Shown here: in pieces, positions 24,401 through 31,049 of the stretch
Position numbering within the stretch: position 1 is the first letter of the stretch
How the letters are laid out: each line of letters opens with the position of its first letter
Origin: an uncultured Ruminococcus sp.
GTDB lineage: Bacteria; Bacillota; Clostridia; Oscillospirales; Acutalibacteraceae
Direction: 5' to 3'
Length of the DNA: 48,340 bases
NCBI GenBank assembly: GCA_902768825.1
Contig: CACXMR010000021.1
Coordinates: 1-48,340, forward strand
Program-made: the position numbers and the translations under genes
Notes under the pieces: generated by a model
What the model was told of the DNA's origin: nothing
Seen by the model: the letters and a program-made list of their open reading frames with translations, nothing else
Database searches by the model: none

Positions 24401-27234
24401 CTTGCTCTGGTAATATCCCCAAAGTCGTCCAGTGTTTGCCATACGGAAGTATCCTCCAGATTGATATCTGTCAGAGAGTTAATAACTACCGGCTGAGCAG
24501 ACAGATAAACAACCGGTGCAATTCCCTTTTCGATAAGATCAGACACATCCACGGCCTGAAGGGTACCTTGCCACTGATTGCTGATCCCTTCGTCGGGATT
24601 GGTAAACTGCTCAAGATTGTCGATAAAAATCATATCCGTAGCCTTGGTAACGAAATTGGTAGCGTAACGCAGGCAATAGGAATAGATTTGATTCTGTCGG
24701 ACAGTCGTTTCCCTGCTGTAGCTTTCGTCATAATAAGATTTGACTTTCTTATTCAGTCCTGTATTGACAGCTAACAGGAAATCCATCATACGGGTATGTT
24801 CCGCATACAGGAACTTATTGGCATCCGTATCCGGGTCGAGATTCGACAGCAGTGCCGCATCATTGATTGTTCCGCCATCGTCGGGATAACCACCTGCGAT
24901 GGTGCTGTTGCCTGTTTCATAAGCAACGGAATTGCGGGCATAAACGCTATAGTCAAATATACTTTCCCAAGAATGTACCGTTGAGTAAGACAAGGTATAT
25001 CCTGAATCGGTTCGCTGCTTGATTCTCACAACCAAAAGCGTTCTTCCGGAATTTTGATAATTCGGTATTTTTGATACGTCCAGTTGTGATTCTCTCAGCT
25101 TAGTGTTTCCGGCAGAAACCGTTACAGATGAAAGCTTGATATCGGCACCCTCCGGAAGCAAATCATAAAAGGCACCTGTTTCCTGAGGAATATATACCCT
25201 GTCATCCTGTGTCTGATAGCTTTCGGAAATATTCACCTGCCAGCCAACGGTCACCATTTTTTTGATTTTATTATTGGAGAAAAAGGTTGAGGTTTTGTTA
25301 ATTGAAGATTCTTTCTCATAGCCAATAATATAATTCCTGGCGTATTCGTTCTTCGTGAAGATACAATTGTCTTCGGATATGTTCTCACGATCACTACTAT
25401 AGATGGACGTATTTGCTCGGTTGGTAAGCCACACCCGCTTTTCGCCTTGACCAAAAGCAGTTTCAATCAGGCGGTCAATACGTTCGGAGTGCTTGATCTT
25501 ACAATAGGGATAAGCATTGAGTCTCGTGTAATAAAACGCATTGGAGGTAACGATCTTATAGCCCGTACACCCTGCATCTTTCTTGAAAACAATTGATGTA
25601 TATGTCAAAGAAGCTACCTTATCACTCAACAGCTCCCCTACGCCGGTCTTCAGGTGAAAAACGCCAGCCGGTTGCCATCCCGTATCCTCTTTGAATTTGG
25701 CATAGAAATAAATGGCATCATCATTTGAATAAACAGGTGAACGGGTGATGAACTTTAGCTCACTGGTACTCCAATCGGCATCGCTTGCCGAATAATCATA
25801 GTTTACCTTGGTGATTTCATAGTCATGATAATCGAGCTGCTCCGTACCCTCTGGCGTATCATAAGCAGTAACCAAGTCATAGAAGAAAAATTCATCATCG
25901 GTAATAACATAGGTTACCGGATTAACACCATAATGGTCTACATCCGAAGAGTGATATCCATTTTCGATTGTCCAGGGATATGCATAGCCAACAATATCCA
26001 GACGGTAGTCTATATTCTGGGAGATTTCCTCGATCTCATTGTTTCTGAATTCGCCTAACTGATAATTAACAACCTCGGAGTTATAATAATATCGATAATG
26101 ATTATATTTCCAAAAGTTGAAATGACCAATTGGATAATCAGGCTGTGGCGCAGAATAAGTATAAACAGCAGAATCTGAACCTCTTGAATCCGGATCAACC
26201 TTATCTTTTGGACAAACAGTGACATCCACTCTATTATTTATCCTATAGGTTTCCAAAGGTTCATATGTCGCTTTCAGATGTTTTGTCAGAACCTTAGAAT
26301 AAATGTAGCCAGATGTTGTTCTTTCAGGAGATACGAGATTAGTCGTATACGCTGAAGAACCATCCCAACTCACACCAACAAACTCTGCATTACCATTCTC
26401 TCCGGTGACAGTATCTTGCAAGGAGAGAGTATATGGCTGTGTAGCACTAACATTGGTCCTAACATCCCAGACAAGATAATAATAATCATCAGGAGTGTCA
26501 ATGCCAAAATCAGACGGGTTTCCCCAGCTGCTGTTCCAACCTATCGGAGAACCCATTGAGATACTTTTGGATGTGCTATTAAGCCTGGCATAAGTATCGA
26601 TAGTAAGCCCCGGAGCAGTATCCTGTGTATAAAGATGTTCATGTACATTTTTATTGATATTAATCCTTGAAACCACTTCTTCAGATACGGACATATCCCG
26701 ATACTCAAAAGGAGATTCAGTAGTGGTATAGCTGAACTGAATGGAACCACTGTCAGCAGCGGATATTTTCAGACGATTGTAAATCAGGATATCATTTTCC
26801 CGTTCAACATACACGAAGTCGTTTTCCTTATCATCGACATCCGCCTCAGAGGCTTCAGGAACAGCAACCTCATAGCGATCGGCATCATTTCCGGCCCGAT
26901 CCTTGAAGATATGCTTTGGGATGGTGATCTGTACTGTTTCCGCTGCCAAATCACCGGATCCCGAAAGGGTATAATCGACCTGATAACGGAATTCCGAGCC
27001 GGAAACGGATGGTGTAAAAATGTACAAGGGATTATCGATAGTGCCCTGATTGGTAATGCCTGAAATCAGACTGACAGAAAAGTCATTGATTTCCTGGGTT
27101 GACGTCTGAACTACGCTCTCCGGTTCCTCTGCATTAGTCTGAATAGAAAATAACGGGGTAAATATAGACAGAATGATCATAAAGATCAGTGCCATGGAAG
27201 TTGTTTTCTGGAAGCTTTTGTTCAACCTGATCAT
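18457..27234 (-). CDS. Giant pilus-associated adhesin with SpaA-like domains and two BspA/DUF285 repeat arrays, frameshifted near its 3' end
   Basis: This 2,925-aa secreted protein has signal peptide MIRLNKSFQKTTSMAL..TNA. A long N-terminal adhesin region (about 40-1020) is followed by three SpaA/Cna-B-type domains (about 1030-1330; TPVEGIYFRLAGTSDYG and relatives). Two arrays of BspA-like (DUF285) 26-27-residue repeats follow, about 21 units (residues ~1470-2060) and about 9 units (~2225-2505), each with the core MFYYC..L..LDWNVSNVTDM. More SpaA-like domains come after ~2620. BspA repeats mediate binding to host matrix and other bacteria in known members. It sits between the minor pilin (4-bp overlap) and the class C sortase, the place of a tip adhesin. 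Frame is lost after LTLQKILAAEDTGG at a 16-bp duplication; the natural end is at 17502. Confidence 0.9.
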   Translation of the reverse strand: MIRLNKSFQKTTSMALIFMIILSIFTPLFSIQTNAEEPESVVQTSTQEINDFSVSLISGITNQGTIDNPLYIFTPSVSGSEFRYQVDYTLSGSGDLAAETVQITIPKHIFKDRAGNDADRYEVAVPEASEADVDDKENDFVYVERENDILIYNRLKISAADSGSIQFSYTTTESPFEYRDMSVSEEVVSRININKNVHEHLYTQDTAPGLTIDTYARLNSTSKSISMGSPIGWNSSWGNPSDFGIDTPDDYYYLVWDVRTNVSATQPYTLSLQDTVTGENGNAEFVGVSWDGSSAYTTNLVSPERTTSGYIYSKVLTKHLKATYEPLETYRINNRVDVTVCPKDKVDPDSRGSDSAVYTYSAPQPDYPIGHFNFWKYNHYRYYYNSEVVNYQLGEFRNNEIEEISQNIDYRLDIVGYAYPWTIENGYHSSDVDHYGVNPVTYVITDDEFFFYDLVTAYDTPEGTEQLDYHDYEITKVNYDYSASDADWSTSELKFITRSPVYSNDDAIYFYAKFKEDTGWQPAGVFHLKTGVGELLSDKVASLTYTSIVFKKDAGCTGYKIVTSNAFYYTRLNAYPYCKIKHSERIDRLIETAFGQGEKRVWLTNRANTSIYSSDRENISEDNCIFTKNEYARNYIIGYEKESSINKTSTFFSNNKIKKMVTVGWQVNISESYQTQDDRVYIPQETGAFYDLLPEGADIKLSSVTVSAGNTKLRESQLDVSKIPNYQNSGRTLLVVRIKQRTDSGYTLSYSTVHSWESIFDYSVYARNSVAYETGNSTIAGGYPDDGGTINDAALLSNLDPDTDANKFLYAEHTRMMDFLLAVNTGLNKKVKSYYDESYSRETTVRQNQIYSYCLRYATNFVTKATDMIFIDNLEQFTNPDEGISNQWQGTLQAVDVSDLIEKGIAPVVYLSAQPVVINSLTDINLEDTSVWQTLDDFGDITRARAVAIDLRKDASGNDYVLNTNDSVIAYIYMKSPSSDPGVTLPEGQVAPRTHNDIKVAGRLVSAFTEEYYDDRLNYWGYDMAELRIMGDLPILKVNAKDHTTPVEGIYFRLAGTSDYGTQIDSILESDNQGGLTFKDIEKGTYKLTEYKGSPDYLKIDGIMDVIVDNEGKVTVDGTAVGDKFVIDDPPRIHTDISFNKKDLRNKYKVLAGVKFHLEGKSNYGNMISEDAVSNENGIVTFANIEYGNYTMRETETIPGYILNETVFDVRVDENANFAISDSYMEMDGTLTVYNEPLHSFTIQKEGTFEVDGIALPVGGAVFNLSGTSDYGTVVNITKTTETNGRASFDDLEAGTYILYEDSAPDGYTLDPTRRVVTITDDDIITIDGVQKNSLGYFIIKNEDNSTVIITKKWEDKYNNDTRKANPFIHLGVEQDAPVAFFNSYQDQSILGNKFGVYSVRKFAPGDETTAKARIADNTATRIDDGSTSYGIYAWLDYNTVYWWSDANKVYLDNRGHHLWYGLTSCTSIDVSDIDISFLTDMSHMFYNCQSLTTLTGLDDWDVSKVTDMSYMFYYCQKLTIVNPLADWNVSNVTDMNHIFYFCSNLTDLTPLQNWNVSNVTDMSYMFYYCQKLTIVNPLADWNVSNVRDMRDMFHYCEALTDLTPLQNWTVSNVTDMSCMFDRCYALTDLTPLQNWNVSNVTNMSCMFYYCQLTKLDGLDNWTVSNVTDMISMFTWCSQLTDLTPISGWNVSNVTDMSGMFLGCSQLTNLTPISGWDVSNVTNMSGMFAGWRNLTNLTPISGWDVSNVTNMSNMFGSCIRLSDLTPLKDWNVSNVTDMSNMFYGWKSLTNLNPISGWNVSNVTNMSGMFEGCGQLTDLTPISGWDVSNVINMSKMFSYCQKLNALTSLASWNVSTVVDMSYMFYYCSQLSALTSLASWNLSNVTNMEYMFYYCSQLSALTSLASWNVSNVTNMECMFYYCSQISDLTPLKDWNVSTVRNMRYMFYNCSRLTDLTPLKDWDVSSVTNMQSMFIRCSQLSDLTPLKDWDVSNVTTMLQMFYGCSRLTNLSPLCGWDVSSVTNMQNMFGGCSSATTADLSGWDTSSVTNMTYLFSNCSQLVSIYVSDLWSTSKVSSSSDMFNGCTSLNSDGVATPFDSSKTDKTYARIWTEDTPGYFRKKETTPVSIPAVDYAVFKRVSNSSDSILTTVDSAGSIKQFRHYTGDDAAEVIANTTTVRLDDGTTDYSIYGWMDNGTLYWWSDADTVYLVEGALWRNLRACTYIDVSGIDVSRMTNMSYMFYYCQYLTSIEGLEDWNVSNITSMGSMFYYCQYLTSIEGLEDWNVSNVTSMDAMFYYCSRLSNLTPLEDWNVSNVTSMGSMFFGCRQLSDLTPLKDWNVSNVTSMAYMFFQCYQLSDLTPLKDWNVSNVTSMYDMFSSCSRLSDLTPLKDWNVSNVMSIYDMFSGCSRLSDLTPLKDWNVSNVIDMARMFSYCSQLSDLTPLKDWDVSRVTNMSYMFNGCSNLITADLSGWDTSRVSNMAEMFSNCTNLKTIYVSALWSVNKVSSSWRLFQGCTSLVGGNGTHYDSSHIDKAYARIDNAYAPGYLTYKKLDAPARMVEEIYNSSSTNCQLTKLDDTTWTYTFTGLNPTVQYYAWEDEMEGYTSLNMGQTNFLTVKNGVGTITNISDDPPTYGDLIVQKNVLNKDGTDTLTDADKSRTFLFTVTLTDSQGGALTDSMVLNTVKTSNGTETENMMVFNAGKASFRLGDDDAMTIKDIPDGYQYQVTETPEEGFDASVTKGAATGTITDEQPQTVQYTNKKNYEETEDDVTFTIQKIVTGNVIDPGETFGFTIYLENLRANGAYTIHSTKNPDKIFSASSNGVAFVELTLVHQEQLTLTVPEKTAYTITELAGAYTASYQITDSEGLNRINRSADYNTEENTALSTKSETADAGEKVAVVFTNVKDVRQKLTLQKILAAEDTGGCIRRNHRSV
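18491..18522 (-). repeat. Perfect 16-bp tandem duplication causing the adhesin frameshift
   Basis: CCAGTATCTTCTGCAG occurs twice back to back (18491-18506 and 18507-18522, plus-strand reading). Sixteen is not a multiple of three; with one copy, the minus-strand frame runs on from QKILED to the LPAAG anchor. Confidence 0.95.
19720..20560 (-). repeat. Second BspA/DUF285 repeat array inside the adhesin (about 9 units)
   Basis: Units of about 81 bp encode variants of MF..C..LSDLTPLKDWNVSNVTSM. Units between about 19970 and 20215 are nearly identical at DNA level, suggesting recent expansion or gene conversion. This is coding sequence, not CRISPR. Confidence 0.88.
21040..22810 (-). repeat. First BspA/DUF285 repeat array inside the adhesin (about 21 units)
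   Basis: Units of 78-81 bp encode MFYYCQKLTIVNPLADWNVS and variants. Consecutive units fall into subtypes (LTPISGW, LTSLASW, LTPLKDW, LTPLQNW), with like subtypes clustered, a sign of growth by local duplication. Confidence 0.88.
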
Positions 27235-28064
27235 TCTGTTTCACGCTCCCTTTTTTTGATTACGACTGCCAAAACAACAGCAGATAGTATTATTCCGCCC
27301 AGAAGCAGCATCCAATCATTGAGGTCACCTGTCGTAACAGGAGGCGAACTCGACTGAGAAGGGTCTGACGGCTGTGTAGGTTCAGAGGGTGCTGAAGGCT
27401 CTGACGGCACTGACGGCTCCGAAGGCTCTGAAGGTTCCGATGGCTCAGAGGGCTCCGAAGGCTCTGACGGTTCTGATGGTTCTGACACTCTCTTAACGAT
27501 GGTTTTCGGTTCAGAGAGTACATTATAGTTCCATACATAACTGCCTGTATAGTTCTCTGCAAGAGGCACAGAAATCATATATGGCTCAAACATCTCATAA
27601 TCTGCCGCAGGCCCAACTGCACTTATTTCCTCAACAAGATACATTCCTTTTTCAAGACCGCTGAAGGTACATCTTCCATTATTGTCGGTAACAGCCGTTT
27701 GTTCCGGTTCGCCTGTCAGCTTTGCGAATTTTTTTGACAGTGCAACCGATTCGCTCACGGAAATCCCCTCAAGGGTAACGTCCCTGCCATCTACCGATTT
27801 TTTTAGGGATGCGTATTCATCCGTGATAATATAGCTGGCGGAACCATCATGGACAGACAGATCCGCTATCTTATGAATGGCAATGCCGGCACCTTCGATG
27901 GGGGTATCTACGCCGGTCTTCTGAATGAAAAAATAGACGGTAAGGCTATTAGGTTCATCAGTAAGATCAGGCACCTTATTATCGCTTTGGGCAAACACGC
28001 TGACTGGCTCGAGCATTACAAAAAGAATGGATGCAATCAATATCATTAGAGGTTTTATTTTCAT
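27231..28064 (-). CDS. Minor (basal-type) pilin with SpaA domain, Pro-Ser-Glu linker and PPVTTGD sorting signal
   Basis: This 277-aa protein has signal peptide MKIKPLMILIASILFVML..VFA. A SpaA/prealbumin-like domain spans about residues 40-185 (TPIEGAGIAIHKIADL; GRCTFSGLEKGMYLVEEI). A rod-like repeat of Ser-Glu-Pro (about eight PSEP units, 27356-27485) follows. The C-terminal sorting signal is PPVTTGDLND, with hydrophobic stretch and KKRERE tail. PP-rich linkers with a PPxTG-type signal are common in basal pilins anchored to the wall. AAAGGAAAGG lies before ATG. It sits second in the pilus operon between major pilin and adhesin and overlaps the adhesin start by 4 bp. Threonine replaces the usual residue before TGD, but the layout is a full sorting signal. 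Confidence 0.88.
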   Translation of the reverse strand: MKIKPLMILIASILFVMLEPVSVFAQSDNKVPDLTDEPNSLTVYFFIQKTGVDTPIEGAGIAIHKIADLSVHDGSASYIITDEYASLKKSVDGRDVTLEGISVSESVALSKKFAKLTGEPEQTAVTDNNGRCTFSGLEKGMYLVEEISAVGPAADYEMFEPYMISVPLAENYTGSYVWNYNVLSEPKTIVKRVSEPSEPSEPSEPSEPSEPSEPSEPSVPSEPSAPSEPTQPSDPSQSSSPPVTTGDLNDWMLLLGGIILSAVVLAVVIKKRERETE

Positions 28065-28114
28065 GCCGAACCACCTTTCCTTTTTAGTTTGTTGCCATGT
28101 TCACGGGTGTCATT

Positions 28115-29971
28115 TTAGTCTTCTTTCCTATTCTTTTTTCTGATGCTGACAATGAAGATAATCAGGAATCCACCCATGCCGATAGCTGACAATACAGTGA
28201 TTATAATGGTGCCCATGCCACCTGTAGAAGGCAACTCGACCAGCGTCGTGTTGACGATCTCAGCAGGGTCAATAGCATTTGTGACACCTTCTATACCATT
28301 GTTCTGCTGGATCGCTGTATAAGTGATATTTCCGTCATTGTCAATAGACCGATCGGTACATGTGTACTTTGCAAAACCGATTTGCGTATAGCCATTTTCT
28401 GTCTTTAATTCAGTTTTTATGGAATACCAATTCATGTAACCATCAGCACTCAGATCGGCAGCAATAGTGATCTTATAATCATTTTCGTTAATTGTGTAAC
28501 CGGAAGGCGCTGCGGTTTCTTTCAGATAATAGGTAGCGGCGTCCAGTCCTTTAAAAGAAATGTGACCTTTGTCATCAGAAATAGCCGTTCTGATATCATT
28601 AGTCATCGCTTCATCGGAATAAAGGGTAAATTCTGCACCCTTAAGCGGTTTTTCACTGACACCGTCTGTATATGTTTGATTAGCTTCTGTCACCTTATTC
28701 AGTTCATAAGTGGTGAAATTGTTGTTCTCTCCGTAATTGATGGCCGCATCAATACCAAAGGTATAGTGATAAGTGTCACTCTTCTGTGTCTTGACCTTAT
28801 TTTTGTCGTTAGGATCGTTGCTGTAAGAAAGAGTAGCCGTGTTTTTGTGCTCATAGAAGTTCACCTGTGCTCCTTCACGAATCTTGGAAGAATAGGTGAT
28901 CTCTACCTTTTTGGTAGGATTTTTCATGATATAATCATTGTCAAAGGATATTACAAATGTTACAGCATCGGTACTAATCTTTTCTGTATCGGTGATGAGA
29001 TCGCCCTTTTTATCCTTGTAAACAAGCGTGTAGTTGATAACATCAGGAGCATCAGGATCACTATCATCATCCACAGAAGGGGAAACCTCAGCCAGATTAT
29101 CCGCATCCGTGCCAACCTTTACTGTCAAGTCCTTAATACCTGCAAAGCCATCAGGATCGAGGGTGTCTTCAATCTTATACTGTACTTCTTTATATTCAGC
29201 AGAATAAGAGGGAATTGTCATTTTGCCAATCTTGAAACTGACCTTATCACCATAGGCTGCAGATTCGGCATGTGGATTTTCCGCTGGATTTTCCGCATTG
29301 GTGCTGACAATTTCTTTTTCAAGACTGCTCTGGCTGGATTTCATATAGGCATTAGCAGGATAAATAAAATATTCTTTCATGTCTACCGTGCCGCCTGAAG
29401 CCGTTTGAGCAATCTGATTGGCATCAGTCACATTAACCGCAACCACTGCCGGGTTATAAATCACAGTATCCGAACCGGAAACCAAAACAATATAAAGACC
29501 GGCTTCCACATCTGCTGTAAACTGACTCTTCGTGTCATCAGTTGTTCCTCTGGTCATCCGAATACCCTGAAGAGTCGTCTGGTCATTTCCGGTAGCGTTA
29601 ATGGCACTGGCAATAGCTGTAATTTCGGTGGCTGTAGGTTGTGCCAAGTCTGCAATACTGGCTTTGTCAGGGTCGCACAGAACATAGCCGGTCAGCTTGC
29701 CGTCCTTATAGGTACCTTTTACCAGCTGATAAGCCATGACCTGCAGACTTTCAGACTTATCATCGACATTCGTTACCGTGATGGTTTTTTTGGTAGTAAT
29801 AGCAGTGCCTGGATTCGCCGCAATTCCATGCTCCTGGTCTGCCTCCACTGCGTCCGAACCAACCCATTGGTTAACGATGGTGTTTTTCGCAAAAACAGGA
29901 AGAGCTGTCATTCCTGTCAGCGTAGCTGCTGCCAGAGTCACTGTCAACAATTAGATAATACTCTTTTTCAT
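28115..29971 (-). CDS. Major pilin with isopeptide-forming domains and LPSTGG anchor; TAA stop within the signal peptide
   Basis: About 618 residues if read through. A proper start, ATG 29971 behind AAGGAG, gives MKKSII and then an in-frame TAA (29953-29951). The frame continues LLTVTLAAATLTGMTALPVFA, clearly the rest of a signal peptide. The uninterrupted part opens at TTG 29950 (611 aa). Mature domains: N-terminal pilin domain (about 25-210); a D2-type fimbrial isopeptide domain (about 215-430; YGDKVSFKIGKM..VQYKIEDTLD); a SpaA/Cna-B domain (about 440-540; PLKGAEFTLYSDEAM); and sorting signal ELPSTGGMG with membrane segment and RKKNRKED tail. The usual pilin lysine motif YPK reads IYPANAYMKSS. 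It is first in the pilus operon. Translation may restart at the TTG TTG just after the stop, but the signal would lack its basic N-region. Confidence 0.87.
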
Positions 29972-30460
29972 TTGACATTCTCCTTACTTTTGTAAATTTA
30001 TTTACACCTGCTCTGATATCTCGTCATCATCGCCAGAGGAAACGAGATGCCTTGATAACAAAACAGTTGAAAACCGATATCATTCACAATTTTTCGAGCC
30101 ATTCATAGAAGGTGTGGGTAGATAATCTTCTTCTCAGCGGATAAACGAACAGTCCACAGCGGCGCAGCATAATCATAGAGATCAGTTTTATAATTTTGCG
30201 TTGACCAAAAACTATATATGAGAGCTTTATCTTGTTGTAGGCTGCTTCTGTTTTTGCGTAGGTTTCATCCTGCTGCGGTCAACATTCTGCAAAAGCTAAA
30301 ACTGTCACGGGCTCCGCTGATAATCTTGATCCATTTGCAATTACAAGTATTCGATGTAGAGTCTCGTGACATTTTGTTTTTTATTCATCTTTATTTATCA
30401 GTTCTTACCCACATGCTGTAGTGTAATATCTTACGCTGTCTAATTTTATAGACACTATCA
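29972..30460 (-). other. Long untranslated leader of the pilus operon
   Basis: About 490 nt lie between the predicted start point and the pilin start. On the minus strand several complementary pairs are visible: GTCTA/TAGAC near the 5' end, GTCACG/CGTGAC around 30370-30305, and TTTTGC/GCAAAA plus TTAGCTTT/AAAGCT near 30300-30220. No known riboswitch was recognised. A short frame with protein-like sequence (LSTHTFYEWLEKL) suggests that part may be remnant coding DNA. Confidence 0.4.
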
Positions 30461-30466
30461 TTATTA

Positions 30467-30495
30467 ATAATAACATATTGCAACTAAGCTGTCAA
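30467..30495 (-). promoter_or_regulatory. Promoter of the pilus operon
   Basis: Minus-strand TTGACA (30490-30495) and TATTAT (30467-30472) are 17 bp apart; the -10 lies in a palindromic ATTATTAATAAT stretch. Confidence 0.75.
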
Positions 30496-30700
30496 CTAGT
30501 TTGTCCGTATTTTGTTATTTATGGCAGATTGCGAAATCTAATGGCAGTTATATGCCAATCATTTTGCTTTTATAACAAAATAATTTGTTGAGATTATCTT
30601 AATTTTTTTCTTATAAATAGCCTTGTTTAATAGCTCAAAATATGTTAAATTTGTCATAAGAGTTTATGACTTTTTATAGGTTTTTCAGTATAATTTACTA
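30496..30700. other. AT-rich divergent intergenic stretch
   Basis: No gene is seen. The only structure noticed is a short hairpin GTCATAA-GAG-TTTATGAC followed by TTTTTATAGG (about 30654-30681), terminator-like on the plus strand without an obvious gene to end. Confidence 0.35.
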
Positions 30701-30729
30701 TTGAATAATATTGTCAATGCTGTTATAAT
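30701..30729 (+). promoter_or_regulatory. Promoter of the Y RNA-like gene
   Basis: TTGAAT (30701-30706) and TATAAT (30724-30729) are 17 bp apart; start near 30736. Confidence 0.75.
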
Positions 30730-30770
30730 GTTCAGACTCAAATAGTGTCTGCAAACCGTGTTTAAAGATC

Positions 30771-30810
30771 ATCGGGAAATGCGGCAAACCTTTGTCGTGG
30801 CTTTCCCGAT
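30771..30810 (+). other. Perfect hairpin in the 5' part of the Y RNA transcript
   Basis: ATCGGGAAA (30771-30779) pairs fully with TTTCCCGAT (30802-30810), and an inner CGGCAAA/TTTGTCG stem extends it. It lacks a T run, so it is not a terminator. It lies between the predicted start site and the Y RNA core. Confidence 0.6.
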
Positions 30811-30820
30811 ACTATCCGGT

Positions 30821-30976
30821 AATTCCATGCAGCAGTGCAGATAACGGATACTTCGATTTGGGATCGGCAGGTCGCAGGGTTTGATTCCCTGCCCCGCAGG
30901 GAGCTTGCTCTCCGGGTAGCTCAGAGCTCAGAGTGGCCGATATTTGTTCCGTTATCGACTTTTCTCTGCATGAATT
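30821..30976 (+). ncRNA. Y RNA-like (YrlA-type) non-coding RNA with a permuted tRNA-like module
   Basis: A terminal stem pairs GATAACGGA (30840-30848) with TCCGTTATC (30948-30956), extended outward by AATTC(C)ATGCAG (30821-30832) with CTGCATGAATT (30966-30976). At its tip is a circularly permuted tRNA fold. Anticodon-stem-like ATCGGC (30863-30868) pairs with GCCGAT (30936-30941). A five-base AGGTC variable-loop-like linker follows, then a T-arm with loop TTTGATT (30874-30892). An acceptor-like hairpin CCC..GGG closes at 30893-30916, then TA in the place of U8-A9, and a D-arm GCTC..GAGT (30919-30934). YrlA RNAs bind bacterial Ro proteins and mimic tRNA in this way. The Ro gene starts 73 nt downstream. 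The conserved Ro-binding stem bases of other YrlA RNAs were not clearly found, and the D-loop lacks GG. Confidence 0.85.
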
Positions 30977-30978
30977 AT

Positions 30979-31018
30979 ATGACTGTCGGGTGTTTACATT
31001 CGGCAGTCATTGTTTTAC
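30979..31018 (+). terminator. Terminator or attenuator between the Y RNA and the Ro gene
   Basis: ATGACTGTCG (30979-30988) pairs with CGGCAGTCAT (31001-31010, one G-T pair), followed by TGTTTT. Read-through would transcribe the TROVE gene. Confidence 0.65.
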
Positions 31019-31049
31019 ATAATCAAAAAACAGTAAAGGAGAGAGAGGA

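Noticed and set aside
30863-30941. A split or permuted tRNA gene
   Set aside because: It lacks an anticodon loop and a free acceptor end, and it is embedded in a long stem before an Ro gene, which fits a Y RNA.
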